A DNA stretch of 17,750 nucleotides from Flavobacteriia bacterium (GCA_018500075.1 JAHBAN010000113.1:1-17750); one strand, 5' to 3'. Positions 7,868 through 15,135 are shown, numbered from the stretch's first letter. Program-made: numbers and translations. Notes: a model not told the origin generated them from the sequence alone.

Positions 7868-7981
7868 CGTATGTTTGCAAGCTGGCGACGAAGAAGAAAG
7901 GCAGGCCTAATTCGCTGGAACGGCAGTCTGTCTCTCGGCGCGCGTCTGGGACGGTGCGCGCCAAAATGGCGCAAACATACG
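7868..7981 (-). ncRNA. Candidate structured RNA (3' UTR or small RNA)
   Basis: Between the small membrane-protein ORF and the terminator lies about 170 bp without a convincing gene. It is bracketed by a perfect 11-bp inverted repeat, CGTATGTTTGC (7868-7878) and GCAAACATACG (7971-7981). Inside is a perfect 7-bp stem GGCGCGC/GCGCGCC (7937-7943, 7956-7962) with a 12-nt loop. With the terminator hairpin this gives a leftward RNA with three potential helices. I could not match it to tmRNA, SRP RNA, 6S RNA or RNase P RNA. A 23-codon ORF (7907-7978, minus) lies within but lacks a ribosome site. The region may be an independent small RNA or a long 3' UTR. Confidence 0.35.
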
Positions 7982-8031
7982 GGGCAGAAGTCAGGGTAGA
8001 CGTCTGGGCAAAACCGTGGGCCAGCGCCCCG

Positions 8032-8154
8032 TCAGATCAGGCTCGGAAGGTGCAGCGCCACGACAAGCATGGTCAGCAATGACACAGCGCCAAGCGCATC
8101 GGCGAGCAGGCTGGTCTGCGCGCGGGCAATCACGTCTTTCACATCTTTGATCAT
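8032..8154 (-). CDS. Small single-span membrane protein, probably SOS-regulated
   Basis: A 40-residue ORF that I do not recognise as a named family. The first 11 residues are polar and charged (MIKDVKDVIAR). From about residue 16 to the end the sequence is a hydrophobic helix (LLADALGAVSLLTMLVVALH, then LPSLI), so one membrane span is expected. The ATG has GGAG 7 nt upstream. The frame is open back to 8241, but that longer start would lie inside the regulatory element. A perfect SOS box lies about 70 bp upstream (8225-8239), and a strong terminator lies downstream at 7826-7859. recG ends 114 bp upstream on the same strand. By layout it resembles small SOS-induced membrane peptides such as Caulobacter SidA; no sequence relation is claimed. 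Confidence 0.62.
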   Translation of the reverse strand: MIKDVKDVIARAQTSLLADALGAVSLLTMLVVALHLPSLI

Positions 8155-8224
8155 TTTGAGGCTCCAATCCTGAGTCTGTTCTCGGTGTTGCCTCTTTGTT
8201 CTCATTTTGCGCGCCATCTGTAAA

Positions 8225-8239
8225 GAACTTTTTGAGAAC
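8225..8239 (-). promoter_or_regulatory. LexA (SOS) box upstream of the small membrane-protein gene
   Basis: GAACTTTTTGAGAAC is GAAC-N7-GAAC, that is GTTC-N7-GTTC on the minus strand, a perfect fit to the alphaproteobacterial LexA operator. Three more GTTC/GAAC half-sites surround it (8178-8181, 8198-8201, 8257-8260). A 10-bp inverted repeat, TTTGTTCTCA at 8195-8204 and TGAGAACAAA at 8254-8263, brackets the box. I could not pick a confident -35/-10 pair. The only leftward gene close enough to be controlled is the 40-codon ORF. Confidence 0.75.
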
Positions 8240-8267
8240 ATTTGCGATTAATGTGAGAACAAATAGC

Positions 8268-10358
8268 CTAACCCACAGATATCAAACGAATAGCCTGATC
8301 CTGCTCCATCAGCCAAAGCAGCGCCCGCGCCGCCTGCCCGCGCGGTGTTTCTAGGCTCGGATCGTCGTTGAGCAGCTTTCGCGCATCGCTCTGCGCCACT
8401 TTCATCAGCGCGCTCTGGCGCTCCAGATCCGCCACTCGAAAGCGCGGCAGCCCCGACTGCGCCGTGCCAATCAGATCGCCCGCGCCGCGCATTTCAAGGT
8501 CCACTTGCGCAATCACAAAGCCGTCTTCAGTGTCGCGCAGCGTGGTGAGCCGCCGCTCCGCGCCCTCGTTCATCGGCGCGCGATACATCAAAAGACAGGT
8601 CGACGCGCCGCTGCCGCGCCCCACGCGCCCGCGCAGCTGGTGAAGCTGGGACAGCCCAAAGCTCTCGGCCCGCTCGATCACCATAATCGTCGCATTGGGC
8701 ACATCAACGCCCACTTCAATCACCGTGGTCGCCACCAAAACAGAGAGATCGCCGCGCTGGAACGCCGCCATGGCCGCATCCTTCTCCTCGGGTGGCATCT
8801 GCCCGTGCACAAGCCCGACGCGCCCCTCCCCAAGGCGCGCGCGCAGAGCCTTAAAGCGCTCCTCGGCCGCGGCCAGGTCCACGCTCTCGCTCTCCTCCAC
8901 CAAAGGACAGACCCAATAGGCCTGCTTGCCCTCGGCCACAGCGCTCTTGAGGTGCGCGATCACCTCATCCATGCGCTGCGTGTTGATCAGCGCGGTCTTG
9001 ATCGGCTGGCGCCCCGCGGGCTTCTCGTCAAGCACCGACACATCCATATCGCCATATTGCGCCAGCGCCAGACTGCGCGGAATGGGCGTCGCGGTCATCA
9101 CCAGAACATCGGCGCTCACGCCCTTCTTGCCCAGCTCGAGCCGCTGGCGCACCCCAAAGCGGTGCTGCTCATCGACAATCGCGAGCCGCAGATCGTCAAA
9201 CGCCACATCCTTCTGAAACACCGCATGGGTGCCCACAAGAATATCGATCTCCCCGCTGGCCAGCGCAGCCAGCTTCTCGCTCCTCACCCGCCCCTTGTCG
9301 CGCCCTGTCAAAAGCTCAAGCCGCACCCCCGCGGCCGCCGCCAGCGGTTGCAAGCCCTGCAAATGCTGACGCGCCAGAATTTCGGTGGGTGCCATCATAA
9401 CCCCCTGCCCGCCCGCCTCCACAGCAACCAGCAGCGCCATCAAGGCCACAAGCGTCTTGCCCGCGCCCACATCGCCCTGCAACAAACGGTTCATCCGCGC
9501 CGGCTGGGCCATATCCGAAGCAATCTCGGCAACCGCCCGCCTCTGCGCGGCTGTGGGGGCAAACGGCAGGCTTTCCAAAACACGCGCGCGCAACGCGCCA
9601 TCGCCCGTGCTCGCCCGCCCCTTGCCCTTGCGGCGGCTCATCCGCGCCAAAGCCAGGGTCAGCTGATGGGCAAAAAACTCGTCATAGGCCAGCCGCTCCC
9701 GCGCCGGGGCCGTCGCCGCCAGATCTTGCAGGCCCTGGGGCGAATGCGCCGCTCGCGCCGCATCTGCCCAGCCCGGCCAGCCCGCCTGACGCAGCTGTTC
9801 GGCATCGGCCCATTCGGCAAGCTCGGGCAGCCGCAAGAGGGCCGCGCGCGTCGCCTTATACATCCCCTTCTGGCTCACCCCCGCAGTCAGCGGATAGACC
9901 GGCTCAAACACAGGCAACTCCGCAGCCTCCGTGAGCGGCAAAACATGATCGGGATGGGTCATCTGGATCACGCTGTCAAACATCTCGAGCTTGCCCGAGA
10001 CAAGCCGCCGCGCGCCGACGGGCAGGATTTTTTGCAAATACTCCCCGCGCGCATGAAAAAACACGAGCTCAAACCGCGTCCCGCTGTCCTCAACCTGCAC
10101 CCGCGTTGGCCGCCCGCGCGCCCGCGCCGGATGATGCTGGATCACCTCGACTTCAACGGTCGCCACCGCCGGAAACGCAAGCCCCAGAACACTGGGGCGC
10201 ACCGAACGGTCGATCCCGCTGTATGGCAGCGTAAAGACCAGATCACGCGGCTTGAAAACATCCAGCTGCTCCAGAAGCGCCGCCGTCTTCGGCCCGACGC
10301 CCTCCAGCGTCTCAAGCCCCGCAAACAAGGGAAAAAGCTCTGGCGGCCGCCCGCTCAT
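8268..10358 (-). CDS. recG: ATP-dependent DNA helicase RecG
   Basis: Double-stranded DNA translocase that reverses stalled replication forks and remodels branched DNA. It has 696 residues, the normal length. An N-terminal wedge/OB domain with helix-hairpin-helix-like LEGVGPKTAALLEQL comes first. The helicase core has Walker A GDVGAGKT at 295-302, motif II DEQH at 396-399 followed by RFGVRQR, MTATPIPRSLAL, and the later motifs QLRGRVGRG and GLPRFRVADL (wedge/TRG region). The start ATG overlaps the ligA stop as ATGA, so translation is probably coupled. Confidence 0.97.
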   Translation of the reverse strand: MSGRPPELFPLFAGLETLEGVGPKTAALLEQLDVFKPRDLVFTLPYSGIDRSVRPSVLGLAFPAVATVEVEVIQHHPARARGRPTRVQVEDSGTRFELVFFHARGEYLQKILPVGARRLVSGKLEMFDSVIQMTHPDHVLPLTEAAELPVFEPVYPLTAGVSQKGMYKATRAALLRLPELAEWADAEQLRQAGWPGWADAARAAHSPQGLQDLAATAPARERLAYDEFFAHQLTLALARMSRRKGKGRASTGDGALRARVLESLPFAPTAAQRRAVAEIASDMAQPARMNRLLQGDVGAGKTLVALMALLVAVEAGGQGVMMAPTEILARQHLQGLQPLAAAAGVRLELLTGRDKGRVRSEKLAALASGEIDILVGTHAVFQKDVAFDDLRLAIVDEQHRFGVRQRLELGKKGVSADVLVMTATPIPRSLALAQYGDMDVSVLDEKPAGRQPIKTALINTQRMDEVIAHLKSAVAEGKQAYWVCPLVEESESVDLAAAEERFKALRARLGEGRVGLVHGQMPPEEKDAAMAAFQRGDLSVLVATTVIEVGVDVPNATIMVIERAESFGLSQLHQLRGRVGRGSGASTCLLMYRAPMNEGAERRLTTLRDTEDGFVIAQVDLEMRGAGDLIGTAQSGLPRFRVADLERQSALMKVAQSDARKLLNDDPSLETPRGQAARALLWLMEQDQAIRLISVG

Positions 10359-12508
10359 AGCCCCTCCACGAGCGCGATCCAGCCGTCTTCATCAATCGTT
10401 TCAATGCCCAGCTCCGCCGCCTTCTTGGCCTTGCTGCCCGCCCCCGGCCCCGCGATCAGCAAGTCGGTCTTGGCCGAAACACTCCCCGCAACCTTGGCCC
10501 CGAGGCTCTCGGCCCGCGCCTTGGCCTCCGCGCGCGTCATTTTTTCAAGCGTGCCGGTAAAAACCAGCGTCTTGCCCGCCACGGGGCTGTCACTGCGCGC
10601 GGCCTCGGCGTCTTGCACCTCAAGCTGTGCCACCAGCCGCAAAATGCTGTCGCGCTCATGATCCTGCGCAAAAGCCGTCACCAGCGCCCGCGCCATCACC
10701 TCGCCCACCCCGTCAATGCTGAGAAGCTCGGCCCAAGCCGCGCTTTCCTCGTCTTGGGCGGCGCGCACCGCGCTCACAAACCCCTCCCAATTCAGATAAT
10801 AATTGGCAAAGAGCTTGCCCGCCTGCTCGCCCACATGGCGAATACCAAGCGCAAACAACAGCCGCGCAAAGCCGATCCTGCGCTTTTGCTCGATCGCCTC
10901 AAACAGCTTCTCTGCCGAGCGCGCGCCCCAGCCCTCGCGGTTCCTGAGCTTGGTCAGATTGGCCGCATCGCGCGCCGCAAGCGTGAAAATATCGGCCGGC
11001 TCGCGGATCGCGAGCTGATCATCCTGATAAAACATCTCGATCTGCTTTGCGCCCAGCCCGTCAATGTCAAACGCTTTGCGCGACACAAAATGCTTTAGCT
11101 TTTCAACAGCTTGCGCCGGACAACTCATCCCGCCGGTGCAGCGGCGCACCGCATCCCCCGCCTCGCGCACAGCCTCCGAGCCACATTCGGGGCAGATCTC
11201 GGGAAAGACATAGGGCTGCGCCCCGGACGGGCGCTGGCTCAGGTCCACATCGGCAATCTTGGGGATCACATCACCGGCGCGATAAACCTGCACCAGATCG
11301 CCGACGCGAATATCCTTGCCGCCGCGAATGCCGGCGCCCTTATTGTCGCGCCCCAGAATATAATCCTCGTTGTGCAGCGTCGCGTTTGACACAACAACCC
11401 CGCCAACCGTCACAGGCTGAAGCCGCGCCACAGGGCTGAGCGCGCCGGTGCGCCCGACCTGAATATCGATCCCCTCAAGCCGCGTCCACGCCAGCTCGGC
11501 GGCAAATTTATGGGCAATCGCCCATCGCGGCGTGGTGCTGCGAAAGCCGAGCCGCGCCTGAAGCGCCAGATCGTTCACCTTATACACCACACCGTCAATA
11601 TCATAGGGAAGCTGGGCGCGCGCCGCCCCGATCCTGTCGTAATGCGCCACAAGCTCTTTGGCCCCCGCACATAGCGCCGTCAGCGGGTTGGTCTCAAAGC
11701 CGAGCGCCTGCAGCCGCGCGATCGCCGCCATCTGGGTCGTCGCCAAAGGCTGCGACAGCTCCCCCCAGGCATAGGCAAAAAACGCCAGAGGCCGCGCGCG
11801 GGTGATCTTCGGGTCAAGCTGGCGCAAGGAGCCGGCCGCCGCATTGCGCGGGTTGGCAAAGCTCTTGGCGCCGCGGGCCTCCTGGGCCGCGTTGAGCGCG
11901 GCAAAATCCGCGTGGCGCATATAGACTTCGCCGCGCACCTCCAAAATATCGGGCGCCCCGACAAGCTGCTGGGGAATGCTCGCAATCGTGCGCGCATTGG
12001 CGGTGACGTTTTCGCCCGTCGTCCCGTCGCCGCGCGTCGCCGCCTGAACAAGCCGGCCCTGTTCATAGCGCAAAGACAGGCTCAACCCGTCGATCTTTGG
12101 CTCGGCCGTAAAGCTCAGCTCCGCCTCGCCCAGCCCCAGAAACTTTGCCGAACGGGCGACAAACTCTGCCACATCCTGCGTCTCAAACGCATTGCCAAGC
12201 GAGAGCATCGCCTGCGCGTGGCTGACTTTGGAAAAGCCCTCCGCGGGCGCCGCCCCGATGTGCTCGCTCGGGCTGTCGGCGCGTTTCAGCGCGGGAAAGC
12301 GCGCCTCGATGTCCGCGTTGCGCTGCTTGAGGCGGTCATAGTCCGCATCCGAAAGCTCGGGCGCATCCTTGCCGTGATAGGCGGTGTTTGCCGCCGCCAG
12401 CGCCGCTGCAAGCCGCTCCAGCTCCGCGCGCGCGTCAGCCTCAGTCAAAGTCGTCACGTCCTGCTCCGCCACACGCGCCCCCGATTTGCGTTGTCCTGAT
12501 GCCTTCAT
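10355..12508 (-). CDS. ligA: NAD-dependent DNA ligase LigA
   Basis: Seals nicks in replication and repair using NAD+. It has 717 residues. Domains in order are the Ia region that binds NMN (AYHGKDAPELSDADYDRL, 43-60), the adenylation domain with catalytic Lys138 in AEPKIDG, an OB fold, and a four-Cys zinc finger (Cys439, Cys442, Cys457, Cys463). Helix-hairpin-helix repeats follow, and a C-terminal BRCT domain runs from about 635 to the end. The N-terminus is about 20 residues longer than in E. coli. A GTG at 12457 with GGAG just upstream gives a family-like N-terminus and may be the true start; I keep the ATG with that reservation. It is the first gene of the ligA-recG pair. Confidence 0.96.
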   Translation of the reverse strand: MKASGQRKSGARVAEQDVTTLTEADARAELERLAAALAAANTAYHGKDAPELSDADYDRLKQRNADIEARFPALKRADSPSEHIGAAPAEGFSKVSHAQAMLSLGNAFETQDVAEFVARSAKFLGLGEAELSFTAEPKIDGLSLSLRYEQGRLVQAATRGDGTTGENVTANARTIASIPQQLVGAPDILEVRGEVYMRHADFAALNAAQEARGAKSFANPRNAAAGSLRQLDPKITRARPLAFFAYAWGELSQPLATTQMAAIARLQALGFETNPLTALCAGAKELVAHYDRIGAARAQLPYDIDGVVYKVNDLALQARLGFRSTTPRWAIAHKFAAELAWTRLEGIDIQVGRTGALSPVARLQPVTVGGVVVSNATLHNEDYILGRDNKGAGIRGGKDIRVGDLVQVYRAGDVIPKIADVDLSQRPSGAQPYVFPEICPECGSEAVREAGDAVRRCTGGMSCPAQAVEKLKHFVSRKAFDIDGLGAKQIEMFYQDDQLAIREPADIFTLAARDAANLTKLRNREGWGARSAEKLFEAIEQKRRIGFARLLFALGIRHVGEQAGKLFANYYLNWEGFVSAVRAAQDEESAAWAELLSIDGVGEVMARALVTAFAQDHERDSILRLVAQLEVQDAEAARSDSPVAGKTLVFTGTLEKMTRAEAKARAESLGAKVAGSVSAKTDLLIAGPGAGSKAKKAAELGIETIDEDGWIALVEGL

Positions 12509-12566
12509 GCCTCAAGTTTGCCCAGAGTGCCAGCCTGCGGCAACAGAGAAAACCGGCCCGCACAGG

Positions 12567-12591
12567 TCACAGGGCACAGCTCACAGGGCAC
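12567..12591. repeat. Short direct repeat TCACAGGGCAC
   Basis: TCACAGGGCAC occurs at 12567-12577 and 12581-12591, a 14-bp period, in the 155-bp gap upstream of ligA. It could be an operator, a slippage duplication, or chance. No promoter could be called with confidence in this gap. Confidence 0.55.
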
Positions 12592-12605
12592 GCGCCGCCA
12601 AACGC

Positions 12606-12633
12606 AAAACAGGCGCAGCCAATCTGCTGCGCC
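12606..12633 (-). terminator. Rho-independent terminator of ctrA
   Basis: On the minus strand GGCGCAGC pairs perfectly with GCTGCGCC around a 6-nt loop, followed by TGTTTTGCG. It begins 30 bp past the ctrA stop. The T tract is short, so termination may be partial, which would allow some read-through into ligA. Confidence 0.7.
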
Positions 12634-12663
12634 CGCCTGACAAAAGCCTTGTGGTGTTGGCCC

Positions 12664-13380
12664 TTAAGCCCCGAGCGCGAGCGGCGCTGTCTCCAGCGTT
12701 TCGGGTTGCGGGTCGCGCAAGACATAGCCACGGCCCCAGACCGTCTCAATGTAATTCGCCCCATCCGTGGCATTGGCGAGCTTCTTGCGCAGCTTGCAGA
12801 TAAACACGTCGATAATCTTGAGTTCCGGCTCATCCATCCCGCCATAAAGATGGTTGAGAAACATCTCTTTGGTCAGCGTCGTGCCCTTGCGCAGCGACAA
12901 CAGCTCGAGCATCTGGTATTCCTTACCCGTCAGATGCACAGGCTTGTTGTCAGCCTCCACAGTCTTGGCGTCCAGATTGACCAAAATCGCGCCGGTCTTG
13001 ATGATTGATTGGGAATGGCCCTTGGAGCGGCGGATGATCGCATGGATGCGCGCCACAAGCTCCTCGCGGTGAAACGGCTTGGTCATATAGTCATCCGCGT
13101 CAAAGCCGAAGCCCTTGATCTTGTTTTCGGTGTCATCAGAGCCGGACAGAATCAGAATCGGCGTGTCCACCTTGGCCAAGCGCAGCTGGCGCAAAACCTC
13201 GTGACCGTTCATGTCAGGCAGGCCGAGATCCAGCAAAATGAGGTCATAATCATAGAGTTTGGCAAGGTCGATGCCCTCCTCGCCCATGTCTGTTGTATAG
13301 ACATTGAGGTTGGCATGGGTCAGCATCATTTCAATACTTTTGCTGGTCGTCGGATCGTCTTCAACGAGAAGGACGCGCAT
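12664..13380 (-). CDS. ctrA: Cell-cycle response regulator CtrA
   Basis: OmpR-type DNA-binding response regulator of the CckA-ChpT-CtrA phosphorelay. In Rhodobacterales it is linked to motility, gene transfer agents and cell-cycle traits. It has 238 residues. The receiver domain shows acidic EDD at 7-9, phospho-acceptor Asp51 (LLDLGLPDMNG) and the conserved Lys in TKPF. The winged-helix output domain includes GKEYQMLELLSLRKG and IIDVFICKLRKKL, and closes with YIETVWGRGYVLRDP, as in Caulobacter CtrA. The C-terminus is TAPLALGA, not the Ala-Ala end used for ClpXP degradation in Caulobacter. GGAG lies 8 nt before the ATG. sciP is 95 bp upstream on the same strand. Confidence 0.97.
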   Translation of the reverse strand: MRVLLVEDDPTTSKSIEMMLTHANLNVYTTDMGEEGIDLAKLYDYDLILLDLGLPDMNGHEVLRQLRLAKVDTPILILSGSDDTENKIKGFGFDADDYMTKPFHREELVARIHAIIRRSKGHSQSIIKTGAILVNLDAKTVEADNKPVHLTGKEYQMLELLSLRKGTTLTKEMFLNHLYGGMDEPELKIIDVFICKLRKKLANATDGANYIETVWGRGYVLRDPQPETLETAPLALGA

Positions 13381-13433
13381 AATAAATTCTCCGCAGTTAT
13401 TCTATCATTGAGGTTAAATCTGACTAAAAATGG

Positions 13434-13448
13434 TTAACCGCAGGTTAC
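13434..13448 (-). promoter_or_regulatory. Near-consensus CtrA box upstream of ctrA
   Basis: On the minus strand GTAA-CCTGCGG-TTAA, continuing CCAT, matches TTAA-N7-TTAA(CCAT) with one mismatch in the first half. It lies 54 bp upstream of the ctrA start, between sciP and ctrA, so direct autoregulation is likely. A further TTAACC half-site occurs about 20 bp closer to ctrA on the same strand. Confidence 0.58.
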
Positions 13449-13475
13449 CGTAGCAAAAATAAATATTAAAACAAC

Positions 13476-13754
13476 CTATGAGTGTTTGATCGCGCGCAGC
13501 TGGGTGACTTTCAATCCGTCGTCCCCATAGGCACGAACCGCATGAACCCACTCGAAAAATTCCTCCTCGCTCAGGTCGTAGTGGCTCATGGCTTCGGCTT
13601 GGCTCATCAGCCCGTACAGCACCGCCCGCACCACCAGCGCCTTACGCGATGCAACCCACCGTTGCGTATGTGCCGGCGGCAGATCGGCACGGGTGATCAC
13701 CTTCCCGTCAGGGAGGCGAACAGCTCTTGGACCATCGACTTTCTTGAGATACAT
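13476..13754 (-). CDS. sciP: SciP-like CtrA inhibitor (DUF1153)
   Basis: Small DUF1153 protein of 92 residues. In Caulobacter SciP binds CtrA and blocks transcription activation at CtrA promoters. Family features are the N-terminal strand VDGPRAVRLPDGKVITRADLPP (quoted in part), the basic helix RWVASRKALVVRAV, and the second half LSEEEFFEWVHAVRAYGDDGLK, which forms a helix-turn-helix-like domain. The start at 13754 (MYLKK) is preferred: AGAAGG lies 8 nt upstream and the family starts at this strand, whereas an in-frame ATG at 13793 would add 13 unlikely residues. It is followed by ctrA on the same strand and is divergent from mnmA. Confidence 0.9.
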   Translation of the reverse strand: MYLKKVDGPRAVRLPDGKVITRADLPPAHTQRWVASRKALVVRAVLYGLMSQAEAMSHYDLSEEEFFEWVHAVRAYGDDGLKVTQLRAIKHS

Positions 13755-13777
13755 GGCATCAACCTTCTTTGTGTCAT

Positions 13778-13795
13778 GGCCAAACTCGGCCAAAC
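13778..13795. repeat. Two GGCCAAAC copies 10 bp apart
   Basis: GGCCAAAC occurs at 13778-13785 and 13788-13795 in the 120-bp gap between the divergent sciP and mnmA starts. The 10-bp spacing puts both copies on one DNA face, so an operator is possible. On the minus strand TTGACT (complement of 13813-13818) could be a -35 for sciP, but no good -10 follows. Confidence 0.45.
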
Positions 13796-13874
13796 CGCTT
13801 AAAGAGGCGTGAAGTCAACCCGCAAGAAAACATCGCATTTTTCATTTGTTTTCAGAGAAATTTCCGGAGCCACC

Positions 13875-15029
13875 ATGTCAGCCGCCCCCTCGCCCGCGCC
13901 CCAAAGCAAGCTCAACTCTCTCGGCTTTGCCAAACCCGAAAGCGAAACCCGCGTGGTTGTTGCCATGTCGGGGGGCGTGGACAGCTCGGTTGTGGCCGCC
14001 ATGCTGGCCGAAGAGGGCTATGATGTAATCGGGGTCACGCTCCAGCTCTATGACCATGGCGCCGCGCTCGCCAAGTCGGGCGCCTGCTGCGCAGGGATCG
14101 ACATTCACGACGCCCGCCGCGTCGCCGAAGAGATGGGCTTCCCACACTATGTCCTCGATTATGAGAACATTTTTAAAGATGCCGTGATCGACGAGTTCGC
14201 CGACAGCTACCTTGGCGGGGCCACCCCCGTGCCCTGCATCCGCTGCAACGAGCGGGTGAAGTTCAAAGACCTGCTCACAACCGCGCGCGACCTTGACGCC
14301 GATTGCATGGCCACAGGCCACTATATCCAGCGCAAGATCGGCGCCCGCGGACCCGAGCTGCATTCCGCCGAAGATGCGGGCCGCGATCAAAGCTATTTCC
14401 TCTTCTCCACAACGCCGGAGCAGCTTGACTACCTGCGCTTCCCGCTCGGCCATCTCCCCTCCAAAGACGCAACCCGCGCCCTGGCCGAAAAATACGGCCT
14501 CAAAGTGGCCAACAAGCCCGACAGCCAGGACATCTGCTTTGTGCCCAACGGCGATTATGCTGCCGTGATCGAAAAGCTGCGCCCCGGCGCGGCCGAGCCG
14601 GGCGAGATCGTTGACATGGACGGCACCGTCCTTGGCACCCACACCGGCGTTATTCACTATACAATCGGCCAGCGCCGCGGCCTCGGGATCGGCGGTCTGG
14701 CCGATCCGCTCTATGTGGTGAAGCTTGATGTCGATGCCAAACGCGTGGTGGTCGGCCCCAAAGAGGCGCTGGCCACGCGCCGCGTGCCGCTCGCCGAAAT
14801 CAACTGGCTGGGCGATGATCCCTTTGACGCCGTGCCCGAGCGCCGTGTCGCTGTGCGCGTCCGCTCAACCCGCGCGCCCCGCGAAGCGATCCTGCGTGCC
14901 ACAGGCCCCACCACAGGCGAGGTCGAGCTGCTCACCCCCGAAGAAGGCGTCAGCCCCGGTCAGGCCTGCGTGTTCTATGATCTCGAAGGCAGCCGTATTT
15001 TCGGCGGCGGCTGGATCGTGAAAGGCTGA
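13875..15029 (+). CDS. mnmA: tRNA-specific 2-thiouridylase MnmA
   Basis: Inserts sulfur at C2 of the wobble uridine (U34) in tRNAs for Lys, Glu and Gln, using ATP and a sulfur relay. It has 385 residues from this start. The PP-loop is AMSGGVDSSV (SGGVDSS at 32-38). The catalytic cysteines are Cys124 (CIRCNERVKF) and Cys221 (KPDSQDICFVPNG), matching Cys102 and Cys199 of E. coli. YTIGQRRGLGI marks the central domain, and a beta-barrel C-terminus ends at FGGGWI. The start is chosen because CGGAG lies 5-6 nt upstream; the frame is open to an ATG at 13809 without a good site. It is divergent from sciP. Confidence 0.96.
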   Translation: MSAAPSPAPQSKLNSLGFAKPESETRVVVAMSGGVDSSVVAAMLAEEGYDVIGVTLQLYDHGAALAKSGACCAGIDIHDARRVAEEMGFPHYVLDYENIFKDAVIDEFADSYLGGATPVPCIRCNERVKFKDLLTTARDLDADCMATGHYIQRKIGARGPELHSAEDAGRDQSYFLFSTTPEQLDYLRFPLGHLPSKDATRALAEKYGLKVANKPDSQDICFVPNGDYAAVIEKLRPGAAEPGEIVDMDGTVLGTHTGVIHYTIGQRRGLGIGGLADPLYVVKLDVDAKRVVVGPKEALATRRVPLAEINWLGDDPFDAVPERRVAVRVRSTRAPREAILRATGPTTGEVELLTPEEGVSPGQACVFYDLEGSRIFGGGWIVKG

Positions 15030-15059
15030 ACCGCACCCGCGCATGGCCTTTTCCCGTAG

Positions 15060-15080
15060 GGTGCGCATTCACTGCGCACC
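15060..15080. repeat. REP-like palindrome
   Basis: GGTGCGCA and TGCGCACC form a perfect 8-bp inverted repeat around TTCAC, preceded by GTAG, 31 bp after the mnmA stop. It lacks a T tract, so it is not a standard intrinsic terminator. Palindromes of this GTAGGGTGCGCA form look like an extragenic repeat family in this group; that is recollection, not a search. Confidence 0.6.
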
Positions 15081-15135
15081 GCCCCACCGTGCGCTGCATT
15101 ATCTTAATTTGCGTTAACCTTTGCTGAGTCAGCCG

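Noticed and set aside
7907..7978. 23-codon minus-strand ORF within the folded region
   Set aside because: No ribosome site and no recognisable features; it is noted only as part of the candidate RNA.
7766..7999. Plus-strand ORF of 77 codons over the terminator and inverted repeat
   Set aside because: It overlaps the end of the scaffold gene in another frame, crosses a strong hairpin, and has no ribosome site or domain.
7860..8031. tmRNA, SRP RNA or 6S RNA in the gap downstream of the small ORF
   Set aside because: No tRNA-like domain or tag sequence, no SRP apical-loop GGAA motif, and the pairing pattern does not give the 6S central bubble.
8032..8241. Longer version of the small membrane protein starting at 8241
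   Set aside because: That start lies immediately beside the SOS box and adds a charged tail without a ribosome site. The ATG at 8154 has GGAG at good spacing.
8505..10661. Very long plus-strand frame (718 codons) opposite recG and ligA
   Set aside because: It is an antisense shadow of two well-recognised genes. Its composition (Arg, His, Gln, Pro rich) is typical of the reverse of high-GC coding DNA and it shows no domain.
15104..15117. TTAA-N6-TTAA as a CtrA box upstream of lexA
   Set aside because: The spacing is 6, not the 7 required by the CtrA consensus.
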